This document shows positions 1 through 6,100 of a DNA stretch of 6,284 nt, piece after piece. The stretch covers positions 1 to 6,284 of the forward strand of contig JABFVJ010000129.1 in NCBI GenBank assembly GCA_013362835.1, written 5' to 3'. The position numbers and the translations under genes were made by a program. The notes beneath the pieces were generated by a model. That model was not told the DNA's origin, searched no databases, and was given only the letters and a program-made list of their open reading frames with translations. Position 1 is the stretch's first letter; each line of letters starts with the position of its first letter. This DNA comes from Nonomuraea sp. (GTDB lineage: Bacteria > Actinomycetota > Actinomycetes > Streptosporangiales > Streptosporangiaceae).

Positions 1-81
1 ATCGAGCTCCAGGACCAGCGGGCCGGTGCGCCGCTGGCGAAGCTTGTCGACGGTTTCGAAGATCGCCCTGCCTGCGTCCAT
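1..81 (-). CDS. N-terminal fragment of an unfinished gene, possibly an SppA-like S49 peptidase
   Basis: Reading leftward from an ATG at 81-79 gives 27 uninterrupted codons that run off the window edge: the protein begins MDAGRAIFETVDKLRQRR and continues TGPLVLELD. The start is supported by a purine-rich stretch (AGGGTGGG on the minus strand) a few bases upstream. An early charged helix followed by a short hydrophobic strand ending LELD resembles, from memory, the N-terminus of actinobacterial signal peptide peptidase SppA (family S49). SppA proteins degrade cleaved signal peptides at the membrane. No catalytic residue lies in this fragment, so the family call is a weak inference. It lies 153 bp downstream of a secreted subtilase in the same orientation, so a protease assignment would fit the context but is not proved by it. 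Confidence 0.5.
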   Translation of the reverse strand, partial: MDAGRAIFETVDKLRQRRTGPLVLELD

Positions 82-90
82 AGAACCCAC

Positions 91-121
91 CCTAAGCGAC
101 ACATTTCGAATCGGGCTTAGG
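91..121. promoter_or_regulatory. 7-bp perfect inverted repeat upstream of the 81-1 gene
   Basis: CCTAAGC (91-97) and GCTTAGG (115-121) are exact reverse complements separated by 17 bp. The repeat starts 10 bases upstream of the ATG at 81. It could be an operator or a 5'-leader hairpin; the wide spacer and the lack of a T-tract argue against a terminator of the preceding protease gene. The rest of the 82-234 gap shows no clear terminator and no convincing -10/-35 pair. Confidence 0.35.
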
Positions 122-234
122 TGTATGGACCCCGATGTACGCCTCGGCATCGTGAGCGGCTGCGTACACGTCGACGCGCGGGTGGTGACGTTCGGCGCCG
201 GCGTTGGGTAGGTGATGGGCTTGCCGGTGCGGTG

Positions 235-1626
235 TCAGACCCGGGGATCGCCCGTCGCCCGCGCCGCGGAGGTGGCCCTGGACATGTCGATCCGGTCCGT
301 CGTCACCTGGGCGCCACCCGCGTTGTACGTGACGTCCTGACCCGTGTCCTGCATCCGCCGCAGGCTCTGCGCCACCGTGAAGTCCGGGTACGCCTGCCGC
401 ATCAGCGCGAACGCCCCCGCCACGTGCGGCGCGGCCATCGAGGTGCCGCTGAAGACCGCGTACGTGTTGTTCGGCACCGAGGAGTTGATGTCCACCCCCG
501 GCGCGAACAGGTCGAGCACCGCCCCCCGGTTGGAGAAGGCCGCGATGGCGTCCCGGTCGTCGGTGGCGCCCACCGCGATGGCGCTGGAGATGCAGGCCGG
601 GGCGGAGACGCCGTTCAGGAAGCCGTTGTTGCCGGCCGCCACCACGGGCGCGACGCCGAGGGACACCAGCGTGTCGAAGTCCGGCTTGACGGCCGCCGCG
701 CTCGGGTCGGTGTCGCAGTTCTCCTGGAACGGCCCGCCGCCGCCCAGGCTCATGTTCACCGCCGCGACGTGCAGGTTCCTGGCCACCCGCGCCACGTACT
801 CCAGCGCCAGCTTCTGGTCGGAGGTGTAGCTGAGGAAGCAGGGCGCGGAGGCGCCGGAGATCGCGCACGTGATCGCGCTGTCGATGCGGCTGAACACCTG
901 GATCGGCAGGATGTTCGCGGCGGGGGCGACGCCGTCGGAGGGCGCGCCGGTGGTCATCCGGCCGGCCGCGATGCCGGCCACGTGGGAGCCGTGCGAGCAG
1001 GCGTTGGCGCCGTTCACCATGCATTGCGGGGTCTCGGCGTTGGCCGCGCCGACCCCGGTCTGGCTCGGCTGGTTGTTCGGGCAGAGCGAGACCGACCCGT
1101 CGCCCGCGTCGGAGGAGGAGAAGCACGCCTCGTCCACGATCCGGCCGGTGAAGAACGGGTGGTCGCGGTCGATGCCCGTGTCGAGCACGGCGACCGTCGT
1201 GCCCTTGCCCGTCCAGCCGGCCTCGTTGGCCCGGTCGGAGCGGATCACCCTCGTACTGGTGTCCAGGGTGGCCGGGCGCAGCTCGTCCTTGTAGACCGCC
1301 TGGACGCGGCCGTCCTTCTTGAGCTGGGCCAGGGTCTTGCTGTCGAGCTCGGCGACGAAGAAGTTCGGGGACTGCGCGGTCTCCAGGACCCGGCTGCCCT
1401 CGGAGGCCTGTTCGAGGTCCTTGGCGACGGCCTGAACGCTCTGACCCGGTTTGAGCTGAATGATCGAGCGGACCTTGGTCTTGGCCTTGATCTCCTTGAC
1501 CAGGGCCGGGCTGATGACCGGGTCACCGGTGTCGAGTGCGTCGGCGCGCAGCGCCGGGGCCGCGCAGAGCACGGCGGATGTCGCGGCCAGCGCTGTGGCG
1601 CCGGCCAGCAGAGACCGTAGCCTCAC
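235..1626 (-). CDS. Secreted subtilisin-like serine protease (family S8), short form
   Basis: This 463-residue exported endopeptidase has a signal peptide (MRLRSLLAGATALAATSAVL, with cleavage probably near residues 25-31), an I9-type propeptide at about 50-118 and a subtilase domain at about 138-450. The catalytic triad is intact: Asp149 in VAVLDTGID, His212 in SHGSHVAG and Ser396 in SGTSMAAP. The oxyanion Asn333 sits in AAGNNG. The Asp-to-His interval is 63 residues, longer than in subtilisin, and carries a Cys-containing insert. The mature enzyme has eight Cys (168, 182, 202, 210, 254, 263, 304, 345), all matched in the neighbouring paralogue, suggesting four disulfides outside the cell. 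The start is a GTG with GGAGGA four bases upstream. The protein ends shortly after the catalytic domain, without the linker and C-terminal domain of its neighbour. The residue before Cys21 is Leu, so it is not a lipoprotein by the usual lipobox rule. The natural substrate is unknown. Confidence 0.95.
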   Translation of the reverse strand: MRLRSLLAGATALAATSAVLCAAPALRADALDTGDPVISPALVKEIKAKTKVRSIIQLKPGQSVQAVAKDLEQASEGSRVLETAQSPNFFVAELDSKTLAQLKKDGRVQAVYKDELRPATLDTSTRVIRSDRANEAGWTGKGTTVAVLDTGIDRDHPFFTGRIVDEACFSSSDAGDGSVSLCPNNQPSQTGVGAANAETPQCMVNGANACSHGSHVAGIAAGRMTTGAPSDGVAPAANILPIQVFSRIDSAITCAISGASAPCFLSYTSDQKLALEYVARVARNLHVAAVNMSLGGGGPFQENCDTDPSAAAVKPDFDTLVSLGVAPVVAAGNNGFLNGVSAPACISSAIAVGATDDRDAIAAFSNRGAVLDLFAPGVDINSSVPNNTYAVFSGTSMAAPHVAGAFALMRQAYPDFTVAQSLRRMQDTGQDVTYNAGGAQVTTDRIDMSRATSAARATGDPRV

Positions 1627-1662
1627 AGAGTCCTCCGAAGATCAGACCGTCCAGGTGTGAGG
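1621..1662 (-). promoter_or_regulatory. RBS and possible initiation-region hairpin of the short subtilase
   Basis: The Shine-Dalgarno GGAGGA lies at 1636-1631, four bases before the GTG start at 1626. CCTCACA at 1662-1656 on the minus strand is an exact reverse complement of TGTGAGG at 1627-1621, which contains the start codon. If the mRNA folds this way, the start codon is in a 7-bp stem and the Shine-Dalgarno in a 28-base loop. The ribosome site is secure; the fold is inferred from base pairing only. Confidence 0.5.
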
Positions 1663-1670
1663 TGTGCATC

Positions 1671-1680
1671 CCCAGCTGGG
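1671..1680. promoter_or_regulatory. 10-bp perfect palindrome CCCAGCTGGG
   Basis: A self-complementary 10-mer lies 45 bases upstream of the short subtilase start. It has no spacer, so it suits a dimeric DNA-binding protein better than an RNA hairpin. No regulator family can be named from the sequence, and chance occurrence in GC-rich DNA is possible. Confidence 0.25.
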
Positions 1681-1686
1681 ACAACT

Positions 1687-1713
1687 GTGATGTCAGTGAC
1701 GTATGTGAACACG
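1687..1713. repeat. Three 9-bp tandem GTGA repeats upstream of the short subtilase
   Basis: GTGATGTCA (1687-1695), GTGACGTAT (1696-1704) and GTGAACACG (1705-1713) follow one another without gaps. All share GTGA, and the first two share GTGA-GT. The array lies 61-87 bases upstream of the GTG start, where a promoter or activator site is expected. Streptomyces SARP and PhoP sites are also direct repeats but usually have 11-bp spacing, so this 9-bp period is not a simple match to either. Confidence 0.3.
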
Positions 1714-1724
1714 GAGAAACGAGG

Positions 1725-1742
1725 GAGACGTTTTGCCGTCTC
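1725..1742. other. Small hairpin beyond the main terminator
   Basis: GAGACG (1725-1730) pairs with CGTCTC (1737-1742) around a six-base loop. It lies 12 bases downstream of the main terminator stem in the minus-strand direction. It has no clear T-tract and may be an accessory stem, part of the promoter region of the short subtilase, or chance. Confidence 0.25.
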
Positions 1743-1747
1743 GCGGG

Positions 1748-1779
1748 AAAGGGGAAAGGCCGGTCGGAGGCGACCGGCC
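1748..1779 (-). terminator. Intrinsic terminator of the long subtilase gene
   Basis: GGCCGGTCG (1758-1766) and CGACCGGCC (1771-1779) form a perfect 9-bp GC stem with a four-base loop, 18 bases past the stop codon at 1798-1800. On the minus strand the stem is followed by TTTCCCCTTT (1757-1748), an interrupted T-tract as is common in actinomycetes. It should separate the transcripts of the two subtilases, so the short one needs its own promoter in about 1663-1747. Confidence 0.8.
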
Positions 1780-1797
1780 CTTCTCTTGTGACCGCCG

Positions 1798-3675
1798 TCA
1801 GAGGGTCTTGAGGACGTTCTTCGTCGCCTTCTTCAGCGCCGACTTCGAGGCCGTGCTGCTCAGCCGCACCTTCTCGGCGGCGGTCAGCACCGTGGTGCCG
1901 TTCGTGCCGTGCGCCCAGTTCAGCCAGGCCGAGAGCAGCGAGCTGTCCAGCTTGCCCCTGGTCGTCTTGGTGCCCTTCAGCACCCGGTACGCCTTGCCCA
2001 GCGACGACGCCTTCGTCAGCTCGGGGAACACCTTGCTGGCCTTGCCGATCAGCTTCAGATAGCAGTTGAGCGTGGCGTCCGCGATCGTGCCGCTGCTGCG
2101 GTGGATCTCCACGGCCCACTTCTTGGCCGTCAGCTTGGCGGCCGCCGTGCCGCGCGTGCAGACGGGGGCGGCCGACGGGCTCGGCGTCGGCGTGACGGTC
2201 ACCGTCACCGTGACCGTGGGCAGCGGGACCGGCGTGACCGACGGCGCCGGGTCCGGCTCGGGCTCCTCGGAGTCGGTCGGGTCGGGCTCGGGGGCGGGAC
2301 CGCTGCTGTCGGTCGGGTCGGGCGTCGGGTCGTCCGTCGGCGCCTGCGTGATCGGCGGCTGCGTGCCGGTCCCGGCCAGGGCCGCGCCGACGTCCAGGCG
2401 CGGGGTGGTGACCTGCGTCCCGTTCGCCACGTACTGGTACGGCCTGCCCGTCGTCTTCAACGTGTTGATCAGGTCGGCGATCGGCGTCTGCGGCGAGGCC
2501 GCCTTCATCAGCGCCAGCGCGCCGGCCACGTGCGGCGTGGCCATCGAGGTGCCGCTGTGCACGGCCATCTGGTTGTCCGGCACCGAGGACTCGATGTCCA
2601 CGCCCGGCGCGAAGAAGTCGACCAGCGCGCCCCGGTTGGAGAAGTCGGCGATGGCGTCGGCGCCGTCGTTCGCGCCCACCGCGACCGCCGAGGAGACGCA
2701 GGCGGGGTAGGAGGCGCCCTCGAAGAACTCGTTCCCGGCCGCGACCACGGTCGCGATGCCCTTGGCCAGCAGGGCGTCGATCTTCGGCTTGAAGACCGCG
2801 CCCTCCTCGGTCGCGTCGCAGTCGGTCTCGGACAGCGCGCCGCCGAGGCTCAGGTTCACCGCCGCGACGGGCTGGGTCAGCGTGGCCACGTAGTCCATGG
2901 CGAGGCGCAGCGACGACTCGAACGCCAGCAGGCAGGACGACTCGCCCATGCAGGTGTCCTCGTCGTTGACCCGGCTGAACACCTGCACCGCGATGATCCC
3001 GGCCCCCGGCGCGACGCCGCCGCTGCCCGCCGCTATGCCGGCGACGTGCGTGCCGTGTTCGCACAGGTTCAGGCCGTCGGGCGACAGGCACTTGGGGGTG
3101 GTCGCGTCGGCCGCGCCCTCGCCGGTCTGCTCGGGCTGCCCGTTGGGGCACAGCGACTCGACGCCGCTCTCCACGGCCGAGAAACACGCCTCGCCCACGA
3201 TCCGCCCCGCGAAGTACGGGTGATCGCGGTCGATCCCGGTGTCCAGGATCGCCACGTTCTGGCCCGTGCCGGTGAAGCTCTTCTCGTGGGCCTTGTCCGC
3301 GCCGATCTGCGTGAGGTTGGAGCCCACCTCCGACGGCGCGTACGTCCTGTCCCGGTGGATGGAGGTGACGCGCGGGTCCTCGGCCAGCTTGGCCAGCTCC
3401 TCGGCGGTGCCCTCGACCACCATGAAGGACTGGCTCGGCGGCTGGAGCACGACGTCCACGCTCTCGGCCGCCGCCTGGCTCGCCACCGGCTCGTGCTGGG
3501 CGGGGTCGGTCAGCTCGACGATGGCACGGGTGGTGTCGCCGTCGAGCGCCAGGCCCTCCTCCAGCTTGCTCTGGGAGGGCGACGGCGTCGGCGTCGGATC
3601 GTCGGCGAACGCCGGAGTCGAGGCCGACAACAGGGCCAGCACGATCGAGCACACGATCAGGGGGCGAAGTCGCAC
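1798..3675 (-). CDS. Secreted subtilisin-like serine protease (family S8) with Pro/Thr linker and C-terminal extension
   Basis: This 625-residue exported protease has a signal peptide (MRLRPLIVCSIVLALL, cleavage probably after AFA at 22-24), a low-complexity TPTPSPS stretch, an I9-type propeptide at about 49-113 and a subtilase domain at about 135-432. The triad is Asp145 (VAILDTGID), His207 (CEHGTHVAG) and Ser377 (SGTSMATPH), with oxyanion Asn315 (AAGNEF). Eight Cys (164, 176, 196, 205, 242, 248, 286, 326) match those of the downstream paralogue. Residues 435-503 form a Pro/Thr/Asp/Glu linker ending in TVTVTVTVT. Residues 504-625 form a Lys-rich domain with Cys506 and Cys538 and the motif AWLNWAHG, which I do not recognise as a named family. 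A role in wall or substrate attachment is only an inference. The GTG start has GGAGGA three bases upstream. The gene lies 97 bp after glgB and is followed by an intrinsic terminator. Confidence 0.95.
   Translation of the reverse strand: MRLRPLIVCSIVLALLSASTPAFADDPTPTPSPSQSKLEEGLALDGDTTRAIVELTDPAQHEPVASQAAAESVDVVLQPPSQSFMVVEGTAEELAKLAEDPRVTSIHRDRTYAPSEVGSNLTQIGADKAHEKSFTGTGQNVAILDTGIDRDHPYFAGRIVGEACFSAVESGVESLCPNGQPEQTGEGAADATTPKCLSPDGLNLCEHGTHVAGIAAGSGGVAPGAGIIAVQVFSRVNDEDTCMGESSCLLAFESSLRLAMDYVATLTQPVAAVNLSLGGALSETDCDATEEGAVFKPKIDALLAKGIATVVAAGNEFFEGASYPACVSSAVAVGANDGADAIADFSNRGALVDFFAPGVDIESSVPDNQMAVHSGTSMATPHVAGALALMKAASPQTPIADLINTLKTTGRPYQYVANGTQVTTPRLDVGAALAGTGTQPPITQAPTDDPTPDPTDSSGPAPEPDPTDSEEPEPDPAPSVTPVPLPTVTVTVTVTPTPSPSAAPVCTRGTAAAKLTAKKWAVEIHRSSGTIADATLNCYLKLIGKASKVFPELTKASSLGKAYRVLKGTKTTRGKLDSSLLSAWLNWAHGTNGTTVLTAAEKVRLSSTASKSALKKATKNVLKTL
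2191..2217 (-). repeat. Val-Thr dipeptide repeat with overlapping inverted repeats
   Basis: These bases encode TVTVTVTVT (residues 487-495 of the long subtilase). The alternating GTC/GTG and ACC/ACG codons make overlapping inverted repeats: GTGACGGT (2192-2199) with ACCGTCAC (2201-2208), and CGGTCAC (2196-2202) with GTGACCG (2210-2216). The stretch is a likely site of replication slippage and of length variation between strains. The structure may simply follow from the dipeptide repeat. Confidence 0.55.
2272..2323 (-). repeat. In-frame 16-bp direct repeat in the linker of the long subtilase
   Basis: GTCGGTCGGGTCGGGC occurs at 2272-2287 and again at 2308-2323, a shift of 36 bp or exactly 12 codons. 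Each copy covers the codons for PDPTD. This suggests that the acidic Pro/Thr linker grew by short in-frame duplications. Confidence 0.6.
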
Positions 3676-3678
3676 GCG

Positions 3679-3703
3679 TCCTCCGAGGGGGATGATCTCG
3701 GAG
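3679..3703 (-). promoter_or_regulatory. RBS overlapping a 7-bp stem before the long subtilase
   Basis: The Shine-Dalgarno GGAGGA is at 3684-3679, three bases before the GTG at 3675. On the minus strand CTCCGAG (3703-3697) is followed by nine bases and then CTCGGAG (3687-3681), giving a perfect 7-bp stem that includes four bases of the Shine-Dalgarno. Such a fold would hide the ribosome site. A weak -10-like TAAACT at 3707-3702 lies right at the stem, with no good -35 partner, so the promoter position is not settled. Confidence 0.5.
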
Positions 3704-3772
3704 TTTAGGGCGATTTATCCCGCCAGCACAGGCCCTGGGCCGCTTTCTCACCTAACTTTCAGCGCACACCCC

Positions 3773-5947
3773 TCAAACGTTCAGGGGATCGACCGGTGCT
3801 TCCATGGCCAGCCACACCGCGCCGAGCGGCGGCACCCGCAGCGTCGTGGAGAACGGCAGCCCGTGCCACGGCTCGGCCTCGGCCTCGACCGCGCCCATGT
3901 TGCCGACGCCGCTGCCCCAGTACTCGTACGCGTCGGTGTTGACGACCTCCGCCCACCGGCCGCCGTACGGGAGGCCGAGCCGGTAGTTCTCGTGCGGTCC
4001 GCCGCTGAGGTTGACCACGCAGGCCAGCGCCGACCCGTCCACGGCGTACCGGACGAACGAGAACGTGTTCCCCGAGGCGTCGTCGGCGTCGATCCACCGG
4101 AACCCGTCAGGCGTCCCGTCCTGCTCCCACAACGCCGGAATGCCCTTGTAGAGCCCGTTGAGGTCGCGTACGAGCCGCTGCACGCCCTTGTGCCCGTCGA
4201 ACTCCAGCACCCACCAGTCGAGCCCGCGCTCCTCCGACCACTCCGACCCCTGGCCGAACTCGCCGCCCATGAACAGCAGCTGCTTGCCCGGATGCGCCCA
4301 CATGAACGCCAGCAACGCCCGCAGCTGCGCGAACCGCTGCCACTCGTCGCCCGGCATCTTGCCCAGCAGCGAGCCCTTGCCGTGCACGACCTCGTCGTGG
4401 GAGAGCGGCAGCACGTAGTTCTCGGAGTAGGCGTAGATGAGCGAGAACGTCATCTGATGGTGGTGGTACTGCCGGAAGATCGGCTCACGCCGCAGGTATT
4501 CGAGCGTGTCGTGCATCCAGCCCATGTTCCACTTGAACCCGAACCCGAGCCCGCCCAGGTGCACCGGCCGTGACACCCCGGGCCAGGCCGTCGACTCCTC
4601 CGCGATGGTCGTGATGCCCGGAGCCTCCCGGTAGCAGACGGAGTTCATCTCCTTGAGGAACTCGACCGCGTCGAGGTTCTCCCTGCCGCCGTAGACGTTG
4701 GGGGTCCACTCGCCCTCGCGGCGCGAGTAGTCGAGGTAGAGCATCGAGGCGACCGCGTCGACCCGCAGCCCGTCGACGTGGAACTCCTTCAGCCAGTAGA
4801 CCGCGTTGGCCACCAGGAAGTTCCTGACCTCCCTGCGGCCGAAGTCGAAGACGTACGTGCCCCAGTCGGGGTGCTCGCCCCGCGCCGGGTCGGCGTGCTC
4901 GTACAGGGGGGTGCCGTCGAAGCGGGCGAGCGCCCAGTCGTCCATGGGGAAGTGGGCGGGCACCCAGTCGAGCAGCACGCCGATGCCGCGCTGGTGCAGG
5001 CGGTCCACGAAGTGCCGGAACTCGTCGGGGGTGCCGAACCTGGCCGTCGGCGCGTAGTAGGACGTCACCTGGTAGCCCCACGAGCCGCCGAACGGGTGCT
5101 CGGCGACCGGCAGCAGCTCGACGTGCGTGAACCCCATGTCGGCCACGTAGTCGGAGAGCTGGTCGGCCAGCTCCAGGTAGGACAGCCCCGGCCGCCACGA
5201 CCCGAGGTGCACCTCGTAGACGCTCATCGGGCCGCGCTGCGCCTGCCGGTCGCGGCGGTCCTCCATCCACGCGTCGTCCTCCCAGGCGTAGGACGACTGG
5301 TCGATCACCGAGGCGGTCATCGGCGGCACCTCGGTGCGCCTCGCCATCGGGTCGGCCTTGTCGCGCCACACCCCGTCGGCGCCGAGGATCTGGAACTTGT
5401 ACCGCTCCCCGGCGGCCAGCCCGGGGACGAACAGCTCCCACACGCCCGACCGGCCGAGCGAGCGCATCGGGTAGGCGGTGCCGTCCCAGTGGTTGAAGTC
5501 GCCGACGACCCTGATGCCGCGCGCGTTGGGCGCCCAGACGGCGAACGCGGTGCCGCGCACGTCCTGGTGCTCGATCACGCGCGCCCCGAGCACCTCCCAC
5601 AGCCGCTCGTGCCGCCCCTCGCCGATCAGGTGCAGGTCCACCTCGCCGAGCGTGGGCCAGTGCCGGTAGGGGTCCTTGACGTCGTACGGGTCGCCGCCGG
5701 CGTACCGGACGCGCAAGGTGTAGTCGGGCACCTTGTCGAGCCCCTGGACCGTGGTCTCGAACACCCCGTGGGCCTGGTGTCTCATGTCATGGACCGTGCC
5801 GTCGTCGAGCACCACCTGCACCCGCTCGGCGAGCGGTCGCAGCGCGCGGAAGACCACACCGCCGCCCAAAGGGTGCGCCCCGAGTACGGAGTGCGGATCG
5901 TGGTGTGCCCCGCCCGCCAGGCGGTCGAGCTCTGTCCTCATCGGCAT
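3773..5947 (-). CDS. glgB: 1,4-alpha-glucan branching enzyme GlgB
   Basis: GlgB cleaves alpha-1,4-glucan chains and rejoins the cut piece by an alpha-1,6 bond, making the branches of glycogen in the cytoplasm. The 724 residues cover the full family layout, close to the 728 of E. coli GlgB: an N-terminal beta module (about 12-105), a CBM48 module (about 125-215), the GH13 barrel (about 240-600) and a C-terminal beta domain (about 615-715). The catalytic residues are Asp397 in [10 protein letters not shown], Glu450 in TIAEES and Asp518 in LSHDEVVHG. Their spacings of 53 and 68 match E. coli. DWVPAHFP (326-333) is conserved region I. There is no signal peptide. The ATG at 5947 and an in-frame ATG at 5941 (giving MRTELDR) are both possible; GGGAG at 5953-5949 is better spaced for 5941. 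No glgE, treS or maltokinase gene is next to it within the window, unlike the common Streptomyces cluster. Confidence 0.97.
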   Translation of the reverse strand: MPMRTELDRLAGGAHHDPHSVLGAHPLGGGVVFRALRPLAERVQVVLDDGTVHDMRHQAHGVFETTVQGLDKVPDYTLRVRYAGGDPYDVKDPYRHWPTLGEVDLHLIGEGRHERLWEVLGARVIEHQDVRGTAFAVWAPNARGIRVVGDFNHWDGTAYPMRSLGRSGVWELFVPGLAAGERYKFQILGADGVWRDKADPMARRTEVPPMTASVIDQSSYAWEDDAWMEDRRDRQAQRGPMSVYEVHLGSWRPGLSYLELADQLSDYVADMGFTHVELLPVAEHPFGGSWGYQVTSYYAPTARFGTPDEFRHFVDRLHQRGIGVLLDWVPAHFPMDDWALARFDGTPLYEHADPARGEHPDWGTYVFDFGRREVRNFLVANAVYWLKEFHVDGLRVDAVASMLYLDYSRREGEWTPNVYGGRENLDAVEFLKEMNSVCYREAPGITTIAEESTAWPGVSRPVHLGGLGFGFKWNMGWMHDTLEYLRREPIFRQYHHHQMTFSLIYAYSENYVLPLSHDEVVHGKGSLLGKMPGDEWQRFAQLRALLAFMWAHPGKQLLFMGGEFGQGSEWSEERGLDWWVLEFDGHKGVQRLVRDLNGLYKGIPALWEQDGTPDGFRWIDADDASGNTFSFVRYAVDGSALACVVNLSGGPHENYRLGLPYGGRWAEVVNTDAYEYWGSGVGNMGAVEAEAEPWHGLPFSTTLRVPPLGAVWLAMEAPVDPLNV

Positions 5948-5984
5948 GCTCCCAACCCTGCCCTATGATGACCGTCCATCCCAG

Positions 5985-6022
5985 GCACTGCCCGCTTTCA
6001 CGGTGACAATCACCGAAAGTGC
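5985..6022. promoter_or_regulatory. Candidate operator or leader hairpin upstream of glgB
   Basis: CGGTGA (6001-6006) and TCACCG (6010-6015) form a perfect dyad around CAA. The symmetry continues outward: CTTTC (5995-5999) matches GAAAG (6015-6019), and GCACT (5985-5989) matches AGTGC (6018-6022), allowing small bulges. The centre is about 60 bases upstream of the glgB start. There is no T-tract after it on either strand, so a repressor or activator site, or a structured leader, is more likely than a terminator. Confidence 0.45.
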
Positions 6023-6025
6023 AAA

Positions 6026-6062
6026 ATCCCGGGATGATCCCAGAAGGATGCCGGATCGGCAT
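6026..6062. promoter_or_regulatory. Cluster of short palindromes between the regulator fragment and glgB
   Basis: Three dyads follow closely: ATCCCGGGAT (6026-6035), the overlapping GGGAT-G-ATCCC (6031-6041), and ATGCCG-GAT-CGGCAT (6048-6053 and 6057-6062). The last has the same 6-3-6 geometry as the CGGTGA dyad nearby but a different sequence. They may be protein binding sites in the glgB promoter region; no factor can be assigned. Confidence 0.3.
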
Positions 6063-6084
6063 GGAAGATCCTTGGTCGTGTCGT

Positions 6085-6098
6085 GGCCCGACAGGGCC
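6085..6098 (-). terminator. Weak stem-loop just after the regulator stop codon
   Basis: GGCCC (6085-6089) and GGGCC (6094-6098) pair around a four-base loop, starting two bases after the stop codon at 6103-6101. The stem is only five pairs and no T-tract follows on the minus strand, so it is at best a weak terminator or an mRNA 3'-end stabiliser. Confidence 0.3.
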
Positions 6099-6100
6099 TC

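Noticed and set aside
121..1620. A 499-codon plus-strand open frame antisense to the short subtilase
   Set aside because: Low-complexity Arg/Gly/Asp-rich translation with no motif; explained by codon bias of the protease gene on the other strand.
1561..1626. Possible lipobox AVLC in the signal peptide of the short subtilase
   Set aside because: The residue before the Cys is Leu, whereas lipoprotein signal peptides need a small residue there; an ordinary signal peptidase I site further on fits better.
1909..3708. A 599-codon open frame on the plus strand antisense to the long subtilase
   Set aside because: Its product is Arg/Gly/Val-rich with no domain, it lies opposite a gene with intact catalytic motifs, and long antisense frames are expected in DNA of this composition.
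3731..3741. GGCCC-T-GGGCC as a glgB terminator
   Set aside because: The loop would be too short for a 5-bp stem and no T-tract follows, so read-through from glgB into the long subtilase cannot be excluded.
1523..3751. A 742-codon minus-strand frame overlapping the long subtilase in another phase
   Set aside because: The translation is Arg/Gly/Ala-rich, has no motifs and would cross the terminator; the real frame carries the signal peptide, the triad and a ribosome site.
4778..5968. Plus-strand open frame antisense to glgB
   Set aside because: Val/Arg/His-rich shadow of a well-conserved enzyme gene, with no ribosome site or domain.
5964..5969. TATGAT on the plus strand, resembling a -10 box
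   Set aside because: No -35 partner lies at the right distance and it would drive transcription antisense to the genes on either side of the gap with no plus-strand gene to read.
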